From the NCBI RefSeq assembly GCF_030010235.1, contig NZ_JASCRS010000001.1, positions 124,001 through 188,000 on the forward strand: a stretch of 64,000 bases of DNA, given 5' to 3'. Positions 57,029-64,000 of this stretch are shown piece by piece (position 1 is the stretch's first letter; each line of letters opens with the position of its first letter). The notes beneath the pieces were generated by a model. That model did no database searches. It was given only the letters and a program-made list of their open reading frames with translations, and was not told the DNA's origin. The position numbers and the translations under genes were made by a program. The DNA is from Leucobacter sp. UT-8R-CII-1-4. GTDB lineage: Bacteria; Actinomycetota; Actinomycetes; Actinomycetales; Microbacteriaceae.

Positions 57029-58690
57029 CTAGTCACCAAGCAAACGCAATTGCAGCATTGCCGAGAACCGTTCATCGGCATCGCCAAGACGAATCCCGCC
57101 GATTTCGGTTGCTCTGCGCAAGCGGTAGCGGAAGGTATTCGGGTGAACATACAGCGCGCTTGCCGCCTGGCCAACATCACCGAAGTGATCAAACCAAGCA
57201 CGAAGTGTTTCAACGAGGTGACCCTTGTGCTTCAAATCATGGGCACGCAGCACCGCGATCGGGCCGCTAATCTCGTCACCGCGAACCGTCATCAGCTCTT
57301 TCAATTCGAGCGTAAGCACCTGGGCATGCACGTCTGAGAGGCGCGCGACCCGCGGAGCGTTCGCAGCGGCTGCCGCATCGAGCATACGAGCCGGCAACGC
57401 ACTCAAAACTCGTCGCACTGTCTCGCGTGACTTCGCGAGACTCGTGAGGTCTTCGGCAATCGGACCCACCGCAATCGAAGCAGTGGTGCGGCCGCCGATG
57501 CGGTCGAGAAAGTCTTCCATGGTTTGCACAGCGCGATCACCGTGCAGGTCATTGGGCGAGGGCAGAATACCGAACACGGTATCGCCGAGTAGCGCAACAG
57601 CGGATCCGGGACGCAGAGCAGATAGATGCACCGCAAAAGCGTCAGCGAATCGCTCCCGCTCAGCGGTAAGGCCCTGCTCGTCGAGTTCAGCGCCACGCTC
57701 CGGATCAGCAGTCACCACCGCCGCCACGACACACACCGCCTGACCAGCAAGGTTGAGACGTGCCAAAGCTTCGCGCGCTCCGGTGCCACCCTCGAGTGCG
57801 GTGCTCACCAGCTCGGTGCGCAGTCTGCGCTGCACGTCGGCGCCAGCCCGCACCCGCAGCAAGTGCAGAGCAACCAGTTTCGCGGCGTCTTTGAGAGTCT
57901 CGGTGCGTTCCCTCGTGAGCGGGCCGTCCATCGCGGCCCAAATTGAGCCAAGCACTTCGTCGCCAGCGCGAACACCAATGGCGACTCGCTGAGTCGTCGA
58001 TTCATCGCCAAGATCGATTTCTTCAACCAGAACCGGATCAACGCTCCGATATAGGTCTCGAAACACGCCACGTTCTGTCAGGGTCTGCAAGTATCTCGCT
58101 GGCACCCTGCGGCCAATAATCGTTTCGGCTCGACCCGGGTCGGCTGCTTCCTGCCCTTCTGAGAACGCGAGCACTCGCGAGGAGCGATCCTCGATCGTCA
58201 CCGGGGCAATAAGCAGCGAAGAAATGGCATTGGCGACGGCGAAAAGATCGCCGGACGGAATGCCGCCGATTGAATCGACGCGCGCCTCACCAAAGTCATC
58301 TTCAGCCAGCAACACACGGAGCAGAGCGGCAAGCTGAGTCCAGGTGGCACCACGTGCCAGGCCCAGCAACACAATGTTGTTTGCATCGAGTGCGAGGCGC
58401 GCTTCGTCGTCTAGCTCGATGGGCGATCGCACCACGATCGCTGCTGGCGTCTCACGCGCAAGCCGATCAATCATGGCGAGCAGCGCTTCGCTATCGTGCA
58501 CCCCTACCCCGAGCACAATTGCGTGCTCGGGGTAGATGGGCTCGTCAACGGCGTCATAGATCATGACACCGCCAATATTCTGAGTGTCACCGACACGGCC
58601 GTGAGTAATCTCAAGCAGCGTCATGCCAAGGTCATCAAGTACCCTGCCAAGGCTGAATCTGGTAAACCTTGGCTCTTGGGCAGCACTCAT
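57029..58690 (-). CDS. PucR family transcriptional regulator
   Basis: A 553-residue CdaR/PucR-type activator. The N-terminal 140 residues match the PucR sensor domain (DDEARLALDANNIVLLGLARG region), a central GGDEF-like cyclic-dinucleotide-fold region follows, and the C-terminal HTH_30 domain is clear: VETLRAWFDHFGDVGQAASA with LYVHPNTFRYRLRR. The ATG at 58690 is chosen for length; ribosome-binding signals are weak and ATG 58702 is possible. It lies just after the enolase-family gene on the same strand, so it probably regulates the D-amino-acid genes. Confidence 0.88.
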   Translation of the reverse strand: MSAAQEPRFTRFSLGRVLDDLGMTLLEITHGRVGDTQNIGGVMIYDAVDEPIYPEHAIVLGVGVHDSEALLAMIDRLARETPAAIVVRSPIELDDEARLALDANNIVLLGLARGATWTQLAALLRVLLAEDDFGEARVDSIGGIPSGDLFAVANAISSLLIAPVTIEDRSSRVLAFSEGQEAADPGRAETIIGRRVPARYLQTLTERGVFRDLYRSVDPVLVEEIDLGDESTTQRVAIGVRAGDEVLGSIWAAMDGPLTRERTETLKDAAKLVALHLLRVRAGADVQRRLRTELVSTALEGGTGAREALARLNLAGQAVCVVAAVVTADPERGAELDEQGLTAERERFADAFAVHLSALRPGSAVALLGDTVFGILPSPNDLHGDRAVQTMEDFLDRIGGRTTASIAVGPIAEDLTSLAKSRETVRRVLSALPARMLDAAAAANAPRVARLSDVHAQVLTLELKELMTVRGDEISGPIAVLRAHDLKHKGHLVETLRAWFDHFGDVGQAASALYVHPNTFRYRLRRATEIGGIRLGDADERFSAMLQLRLLGD

Positions 58691-58706
58691 GAATGGAAGC
58701 ATATCG

Positions 58707-59807
58707 CTACAGCGTGACCCACTCGACCGAGGTCGTGAACTCTTCAAGCAGTTCAGGAATCGGTGCGACGCCGAGACCGGGGCCGGTAGGCACGGTCAGG
58801 TGTCCGTCTTCCATCACCCAAGGCTCGGTGATGTCGGTCTTGTAGAAACGATCGCTTGCCGATACGTCACCCGGCAGGGTGAAACCTGGCAGCGACGCGA
58901 GCGCAATGTTTGCGGCGCGACCGAGGCCGGTTTCGAGCATGCCACCGCACCACACTGGAATACCAGCTGCTGCTGCGAGGTCGTGAATACGGCGGGCTTC
59001 GAGGTATCCACCAACGCGGCCTGGCTTGATGTTGATGACGCTGGTTGCGCCGAGGCGAATCGCGGCTGCCGCAGTCTGAGCCGAAGTCACTGACTCGTCA
59101 AGGCAGATTGGAGTCTTCAGCATTTTGGCGAGGTCAGCGTGGCCGACGATGTCTTCTTCTTCAAGTGGCTGCTCGATCAGCAGCAGGTCGAAGTCATCAA
59201 GCTTTGCGAGGTGGCGTGCGTCACGCAGTGTGTAAGCAGTGTTCGCGTCAACCTGCAGCAGCACCTCATCACCGAAACGTTCGCGTACCGCGCGCACTGC
59301 CTCGATGTCCCAGCCCGGTTCGATCTTGAGCTTGATGCGAACGTAGCCCTCATCAATGTATCCGCCAACAGCGTCGAGTAGCTCAGGGATCGAATCCATG
59401 ATGCCAACCGAGACACCGCACGGCACGCGCTCGTTCACCGACCCGAGCTCACGCGCGAACGAACGGCCCTCGGTGCGCAGCTCTGCGTCGAGGATCGCGG
59501 TCTCGATTACGGCCTTCGCCATTGGATGACCCTTGTACTTATGCAGCGCCGGTGCCACATCAGTCGCAGTCTTCACACCCGCAACACCCGGAATGAAGTA
59601 GCGCTTGAGCATGTCGACTGCGCCCTCGGTGTACTCGGGTGAGTAGACCGGCTGCGGCAGTGATACGCACTCGCCCCAACCCTCAGCGCCATCGGTGATG
59701 GCTTTCACCAGCAGAATGTCACGCGAAGTCTGCGTGCCAAACGAGGTTCGGAACGGGGTGACAATCGGCAGCGCGATGCGGCGCAGCTCGAAGCCTTCAA
59801 TCTTCAT
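58707..59807 (-). CDS. Enolase-superfamily o-succinylbenzoate synthase / N-succinylamino-acid racemase
   Basis: A 366-residue muconate-lactonizing-subgroup enolase. The lysine motif is IKLKIEPGWD, the metal ligands are in DANTAYTL, EQPLEEEDI and the later LDESVTS, and the second catalytic lysine is in INIKPGRVGG. OSBS and NSAR activities are hard to separate by sequence. Because it is followed by a GNAT and an M20 gene in the same unit, with no other menaquinone genes nearby, racemase function is more likely. GGGAGAG lies 8 bases before the ATG at 59807. Confidence 0.88.
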   Translation of the reverse strand: MKIEGFELRRIALPIVTPFRTSFGTQTSRDILLVKAITDGAEGWGECVSLPQPVYSPEYTEGAVDMLKRYFIPGVAGVKTATDVAPALHKYKGHPMAKAVIETAILDAELRTEGRSFARELGSVNERVPCGVSVGIMDSIPELLDAVGGYIDEGYVRIKLKIEPGWDIEAVRAVRERFGDEVLLQVDANTAYTLRDARHLAKLDDFDLLLIEQPLEEEDIVGHADLAKMLKTPICLDESVTSAQTAAAAIRLGATSVINIKPGRVGGYLEARRIHDLAAAAGIPVWCGGMLETGLGRAANIALASLPGFTLPGDVSASDRFYKTDITEPWVMEDGHLTVPTGPGLGVAPIPELLEEFTTSVEWVTL

Positions 59808-59809
59808 GG

Positions 59810-60607
59810 TTATTTCTCTCCCTTTTCTGAAGTTTGATCCAAGATGTATCCGGCGCCGCGGGTGAAGCCTACGATTCGCTCCCCGCCTGCCAGACGGGCG
59901 CCGAGTTCTTGGCGAACCTGCTGACGCCACTCGCGGGCTTTTTCAGGGTCTGCGATTCGAAGCGTCTCGATGTCGTCTGGCACTGCGACCACACCGCTGC
60001 CGTCGATCATTGCAAGTCGGGTGCCTTCGGCGAGCAGTGCAGCCACGGCTGGGTCGCGCAGGTGCCAGCGAACAAGCAGTCGATCGCTTGAATCTCCGGC
60101 GTTAATCGCATCGGACATTGGCCCATAAAAGTTTTCGAGGTATTCAACTGGCACAGCACCAAGCTTTTGAATGTTGAAGTTCGCGTTTCGAGAGATCAGC
60201 GGATCAAAGGTCCACTCGATGCGCTCGATGCCGCGGCCAAGTGCCCACGCTCGCTGGTGCAGTTTCAGCGCATAGCCGATTGAGTTGCCGATCAACTGTG
60301 GCTGCACGCCCGAGATGTGGCTGTGCAATGTCAATCGTTCAGGGCTTGAGTGCAGGCCGAGCGATGCGCCGACCAGTTCACCGTTCACAAACGCGCCGCT
60401 GATGTAGTTGCCAGTTTTTCCAAGGACTCGCAGAAAGTCTTTTGGAAGCACGGAGTTGTCTTGGCCACGACCCCAGATTCGGTTGAGCAGGTCAAGCACC
60501 TGCACCTCTTCGGCGCTCCCCTGCATCTCGCGAATCGTCGCTGAAGATAGTTCAGCGGCGCGTTCTGCATCAATAATCGCTTGTTGCAGCATTGCGTCTT
60601 CGGTCAT
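59810..60607 (-). CDS. GNAT-superfamily acyltransferase
   Basis: A protein of about 265 residues of the COG3375 group of GNAT-like proteins. The fold is suggested by FVNGELVGASLGLH, SHISGVQPQLIGNSIGYALK and IEWTFDPLISRNANFNIQKLGA; the substrate-binding residues differ from normal acetyltransferases. In Geobacillus a member succinylates D-amino acids for the neighbouring racemase. Start is the ATG at 60607, with GGGAG 5 bases before; the ATG at 60622 overlapping the M20 stop is the alternative. Confidence 0.8.
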   Translation of the reverse strand: MTEDAMLQQAIIDAERAAELSSATIREMQGSAEEVQVLDLLNRIWGRGQDNSVLPKDFLRVLGKTGNYISGAFVNGELVGASLGLHSSPERLTLHSHISGVQPQLIGNSIGYALKLHQRAWALGRGIERIEWTFDPLISRNANFNIQKLGAVPVEYLENFYGPMSDAINAGDSSDRLLVRWHLRDPAVAALLAEGTRLAMIDGSGVVAVPDDIETLRIADPEKAREWRQQVRQELGARLAGGERIVGFTRGAGYILDQTSEKGEK

Positions 60608-60618
60608 GTGAGCTCCCA

Positions 60619-61737
60619 TCATGCAGCTACTTCTGGGTGTTCAGCGAGCTCGACAATAAGCTGCTTCAACAACTGGGTTCGGGGTTCGATCTCGGCAACA
60701 ATGACGTGCTCGCTTTCTGCGTGCGCACCCCCGCCAACGGCACCGAGGCCGTCAAGGGTAGGCACGCCGATGCCAGCCGTGTAGTTGCCATCGCTTGCGC
60801 CGCCGACAGCGACACCCTCGATGGGATCGAGCCCAAGTTTTGCGACAACTGATGTCGCAAGAGCAAAAAGTTCGGTTGATCCAGCGCGCTCGAGCGGTGG
60901 ACGGTTTGGGCCGCCGGCAATGCTGATACCAGCGCCGGGCAGCACGGGAGTGAGCGCCCGCATAGCAGCATCTACGCGCTGCTGTTCAGCGGCGGTGCGC
61001 GCGCGAACATCTACCCGCAGTTGTGCCTCTGCCGGCACAGTGTTACTGGTTACGCCGGAGTGCGCTTTCGTTGGGGTCACGGTGGTGCCAAGCTCTGCGT
61101 TTGCGATTGCGGTGATTGCGAGCACCTGGTGCGCCAGCTCGATCGAGGTGTTCACGCCCTTTTCAGGTTCGAGCCCGGCGTGGGCCGAGACACCGGTGAG
61201 AGTGACGTCGTAGAGCGACACTCCCTTGCGCTCCACCTTGATTGCGCCGCCGTCGGCTGAGGCTTCAAGGACGAGAGCGGCGCGTGCTCCCGCTGCCGTT
61301 TCTTCGATGAGTGCGCGGGAGTTTGGCGATCCAACTTCTTCGTCTCCCGTGACGAGCAGGGTCACGCCGTCACGGTTCTCGAGCGATGCGATTGCGTGCA
61401 TCGCCATCGCGAGGCCGGTTTTCATGTCGAAGCAGCCGGGGCCCGTCATCACGCCGTCTTGAATCGCGTAGGGCAGGCGCTCAAGAGTTCCAGTTGGCCA
61501 AACGGTGTCGTGATGCGCAAGAACCACAACTTTGCGTTCAGCGCCGAACTGCCATTTGAGATGGTTCACCCCGTTCACAACGATACGTTCTGGGGCCACA
61601 CCGAGCAGGTTTTCGCCCAGCTCGGCAACAAGATCTGCGGAGCGTGCGACAGCGGCGAGGTCGGCAGATGGCGACTCGCACTCGACCAGTTCCTTGATGG
61701 TCTGCAAGATGCCATCAAGTTGAATTGACTTGGCCAT
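60619..61737 (-). CDS. M20 family metallopeptidase/deacylase
   Basis: A 372-residue dizinc hydrolase of the CPG2/ArgE/DapE family. Metal ligands and catalytic residues are visible: AHHDTVWP, GPGCFDMKTG, TGDEEVGS, GVSAHAG (lid domain) and the last GGGAHAESEHV. It would remove the acyl group from an N-acyl-L-amino acid, the final step of the proposed pathway. First gene of the unit M20-GNAT-racemase-PucR; the 215 bases upstream hold no gene but are long enough for a promoter. Confidence 0.9.
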   Translation of the reverse strand: MAKSIQLDGILQTIKELVECESPSADLAAVARSADLVAELGENLLGVAPERIVVNGVNHLKWQFGAERKVVVLAHHDTVWPTGTLERLPYAIQDGVMTGPGCFDMKTGLAMAMHAIASLENRDGVTLLVTGDEEVGSPNSRALIEETAAGARAALVLEASADGGAIKVERKGVSLYDVTLTGVSAHAGLEPEKGVNTSIELAHQVLAITAIANAELGTTVTPTKAHSGVTSNTVPAEAQLRVDVRARTAAEQQRVDAAMRALTPVLPGAGISIAGGPNRPPLERAGSTELFALATSVVAKLGLDPIEGVAVGGASDGNYTAGIGVPTLDGLGAVGGGAHAESEHVIVAEIEPRTQLLKQLIVELAEHPEVAA

Positions 61738-61952
61738 GATCTTGAGGTCCCTTTCGTTTTCGCGAGAGCATCTTCACTCTCGCAACTTCAACTATTCGCT
61801 ACTGCGCCGTGTGTCGTCTCGTTCGCTACAACACATTCACCGGTTGCGCTTTGGTGCGCAGAACAATCGAATTCATCTGATCTTTTGGTCTACCTGTGCA
61901 GATGCGGCACCGGGCAAACATCAGCAGACTCTCGCCCGGCACCGCTACCGCA

Positions 61953-63428
61953 CTAGCGCAGATGCCCGCGCAGACCCTTACCCGGGTAGGCGTCAATCAC
62001 AATGTCGCCACCGCGAACCACAAATTGACCGGCAACCAGCACCTCGTCAAATCCGATAGACGGTTTCGTGCCATCAACGTAGTTCGCTTGATCGGTCACG
62101 CGCGTTGGATCGATCACCGTAATATCTGCGTCGGCGCCGATACCCAGGTGACCCTTCGCTTCGAATGCTGGTGTGGTTGAATCCATCACCCGCGCCGGCA
62201 GGTAGCTGCAGCGACGATACACTTCGACCCAATCCCAGACACCGTACTCGCGAACCATCATGCGAATCGAACGCGCAAAGGTGCCAGCCGTTCTCGGGTG
62301 CGTCATACCGCCGGGAGGCAAAGGCCACTCCCTTGTCTCAATGCTGCCGTTGGGCCAGGTCACCGGCATCGCGTCTGAAGCGACGATACTGTCCGGGTAG
62401 GCAAGCGAACGGGCAAGCAATTCGCGGTCCCGTTCACTCGAGTCGTCGAGGTACTCGACAATGCAGGTTGCTCCCGGATCAGTCTCACGCACATGACGCA
62501 GGTGCGCTTCGTCGCGAATCCGCTCCCCTGTGCTCACGATTACCAGATTTGATGGTTTCAGATCCCACGCCGGCAAACGTTCTGGGGCTAAAAATGCCGC
62601 ACCGATGCCCGTGCTCCCCGCACCATATGGGTAGGTCTCGACTGTCATCGTCGCCCCGCCAGCACGAGCCCGATCAATCACACCGAGCGTGCGATCAATG
62701 TGCCTACGCGAAGTGCTATTCACGTGACAGTGGTGCACCTGTCCACCAAACTCCATCGCGACCTGAGCAGCCTCTTCGGTGCCATCAATCGGTGTGCTCG
62801 GATCAGACTCAACGATCTCGCGCACATGCGTGAACGTTGGTACACCCATCGTTGCAGCAAGTTTGTTCACTGCCCGATACTCGCGAGGGTCAGTGCGCGG
62901 CGCGTACCCTTGCAAAATCCCGATCCCAAGGGCGCCGTCACTAATTTCGCGCTCAAGCAGGCCGAGCCAATCGTTCAACTGCGTCGACGAAGAGTCTTTC
63001 TGCCACGCTGGATCGCCAAGCACCGAGAGTCCTGCAGCAAAATCCGCTTTGGGTTCCCACCCCGAAAGCACTGCGGCTCGAGCCATGCCCCACGACGCCG
63101 AGAAACCAAAGTTAATTGGCCGCCCCTCGTTCGCCGCATTCTGGTAGGCAAGTTCGACCGGCAACAAACCCGCTTCAAGTTCGAGCGCGGTGGTCACGCC
63201 ATCCATGGCTTGGAGCCGCTGACCGGCGATCGAATTCACATGGCTGTGCAAGTCGATGAAACCCGGGCCAACGATTTTTCCCGCAACGTCAACAACGTCT
63301 GCACCCTCGGCAACAAGGTCCTTGCCGATTGCAGCAATTTTGCCGTCGCGAATCAATACATCAGCGATCTGGTCGGCGCCGGTGGCCGGGTCAATCACCC
63401 GGCCACCACGCAAGAGCACTGTGCTCAT
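61953..63428 (-). CDS. D-aminoacylase-like amidohydrolase
   Basis: A 491-residue amidohydrolase of the N-acyl-D-amino-acid deacylase / D-glutamate deacylase group. The zinc-binding HSHVN in GFIDLHSHVNSI, the second-metal ligand region THVREIVES and VHHCHVNSTS, and the terminal catalytic Asp in VASDAMPVT are consistent with an active enzyme. It begins 2 bases after the stop of the serine hydrolase and so shares its transcript. Substrate likely an N-acyl-D-amino acid; a dihydroorotase-like relative is the main alternative. Confidence 0.85.
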   Translation of the reverse strand: MSTVLLRGGRVIDPATGADQIADVLIRDGKIAAIGKDLVAEGADVVDVAGKIVGPGFIDLHSHVNSIAGQRLQAMDGVTTALELEAGLLPVELAYQNAANEGRPINFGFSASWGMARAAVLSGWEPKADFAAGLSVLGDPAWQKDSSSTQLNDWLGLLEREISDGALGIGILQGYAPRTDPREYRAVNKLAATMGVPTFTHVREIVESDPSTPIDGTEEAAQVAMEFGGQVHHCHVNSTSRRHIDRTLGVIDRARAGGATMTVETYPYGAGSTGIGAAFLAPERLPAWDLKPSNLVIVSTGERIRDEAHLRHVRETDPGATCIVEYLDDSSERDRELLARSLAYPDSIVASDAMPVTWPNGSIETREWPLPPGGMTHPRTAGTFARSIRMMVREYGVWDWVEVYRRCSYLPARVMDSTTPAFEAKGHLGIGADADITVIDPTRVTDQANYVDGTKPSIGFDEVLVAGQFVVRGGDIVIDAYPGKGLRGHLR

Positions 63429-63430
63429 TA

Positions 63431-64000
63431 TTAGGCTTTCTCTGCCTCGACCTTACGCAGGCAACGAATGTCCGCGTAGAGGCACTGCTCGCCGTCAACC
63501 TCGTCGAAGGTGAAGTGACTCCATCCCGCAAGGGTGTCGAGTCGGCCGAGGTACTGGTTTGCTGTCTCGCTTGGGAAGAACTCAATAATTGCGCTCTCGT
63601 CTCCCGAGCCAACGCCCTTGCGCTCAACCTTTCCCTGCAGCTGACCGTCTTCACTCAGGTGAACCTCAATCGAAGACGAGAAGTCTGCGTAGGTACCGAG
63701 CAGCGACGGGGCGATCTTTGCTTCAGTTTTGGCAGCGATTGGGCGATCCGGCGCTTTTGCCGTAATACCCAAAAATTCGCTTGAGAATGCGGCAAGCACC
63801 TCTGGACCAGCCAACTCAGCCACACCACCGTTGCAGAACACCACAAGTGCGATGCCGTCTTCTGGCAGCACCTCAAGCCAAGCCTTGTTGCCGATGGTGG
63901 TGCCACCGTGTGCAAACACAGGATGACCTTCCCAATCGTTCAGCATCCAGCCAAGGCCCCAGCGTGGCACCATAACGGCAGCACCCGGCGCCAGTTTGAC
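63431..64000 (-). CDS. Beta-lactamase-family serine hydrolase, C-terminal part
   Basis: The frame stays open to the window edge, so 189 C-terminal codons are present and the N-terminus with the SxxK and YxN motifs lies outside. The visible HGGTTIGNKAWLEV corresponds to the third motif (H-x-G in class-C-like S12 hydrolases), followed by a beta-rich C-terminal domain. D-aminopeptidases and esterases of this family have the same layout. Co-transcription with the D-aminoacylase-like gene suggests it releases or processes D-residues; this is inference. Confidence 0.75.
   Translation of the reverse strand, partial: VKLAPGAAVMVPRWGLGWMLNDWEGHPVFAHGGTTIGNKAWLEVLPEDGIALVVFCNGGVAELAGPEVLAAFSSEFLGITAKAPDRPIAAKTEAKIAPSLLGTYADFSSSIEVHLSEDGQLQGKVERKGVGSGDESAIIEFFPSETANQYLGRLDTLAGWSHFTFDEVDGEQCLYADIRCLRKVEAEKA

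Overview
The window is 64 kb of chromosome from a high-GC Gram-positive actinobacterium, most likely a Microbacteriaceae member. The evidence is the set of actinobacterial marker genes (WhiB1-type protein, a sigma-R/RsrA pair, DUF4916 and DUF2510 proteins, an Rv1086-like isoprenyl transferase, the parA-scpA-scpB-rluB-tyrA-cmk-der cluster), RpoB and RpoC sequences of actinobacterial type, and frequent GTG/TTG starts. The genus is not determined. Almost all of the window is ordinary coding sequence. I see no rRNA, tRNA, CRISPR array, prophage or insertion sequence.

Layout. 1-5.7 kb: a Nudix hydrolase and a ferrous-iron uptake system (efeU, efeO forward; efeB convergent), a YhhN/lysoplasmalogenase-like membrane protein and RraA. 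5.9-8.3 kb: GNAT acetyltransferase, EamA exporter, DUF817 protein. 8.5-15.3 kb: the conserved reverse-strand cluster parA, scpA, scpB, rluB, tyrA, cmk, der (chromosome segregation, rRNA modification, tyrosine synthesis, CMP kinase, ribosome assembly). 15.4-17.7 kb: three overlapping uncharacterised genes, two coding for membrane proteins. 18.1-25.6 kb: rpoB and rpoC, both with TTG starts. 25.9-27.6 kb: glutaredoxin-like protein, spermidine-synthase-like protein and SprT-like metalloprotein in an overlapping operon. 27.6-32.6 kb: small regulators, a septum-formation-type lipoprotein, a DUF4916 protein, inositol monophosphatase and, divergently, inositol-phosphate synthase. 32.8-34.7 kb: isoprenyl transferase and an alpha/beta hydrolase. 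34.8-39.9 kb: a complete five-gene peptide/nickel-type ABC importer. 40-42.5 kb: a large membrane-anchored transglutaminase-like protein. 42.6-49.3 kb: sigR-rsrA, aroA, rsgA, bcp, whiB1 and argG. 49.3-57 kb: aldo/keto reductase, HrpA helicase, MFS transporter, aldehyde dehydrogenase. 57-64 kb: a PucR regulator and five enzymes that together look like a D-amino-acid salvage locus.

The main points beyond routine annotation are these. (1) The right end combines an OSBS/N-succinylamino-acid-racemase-type enolase, a GNAT acyltransferase, an M20 deacylase, a D-aminoacylase-like amidohydrolase and a beta-lactamase-fold hydrolase; this matches the parts list for converting D-amino acids to L-amino acids through N-acylation. 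(2) The sequence GGAAT-N18-GTT, the sigma-R promoter consensus, lies upstream of sigR itself and also upstream of ino1, suggesting that thiol stress drives synthesis of the inositol moiety of mycothiol. (3) The extreme 3' ends of three unrelated genes (der, rpoC, ino1), stop codon included, are repeated just downstream of the gene. (4) A DtxR/IdeR-like iron box overlaps the candidate -10 of efeU. All regulatory claims are read by eye from consensus matches and have not been tested statistically.
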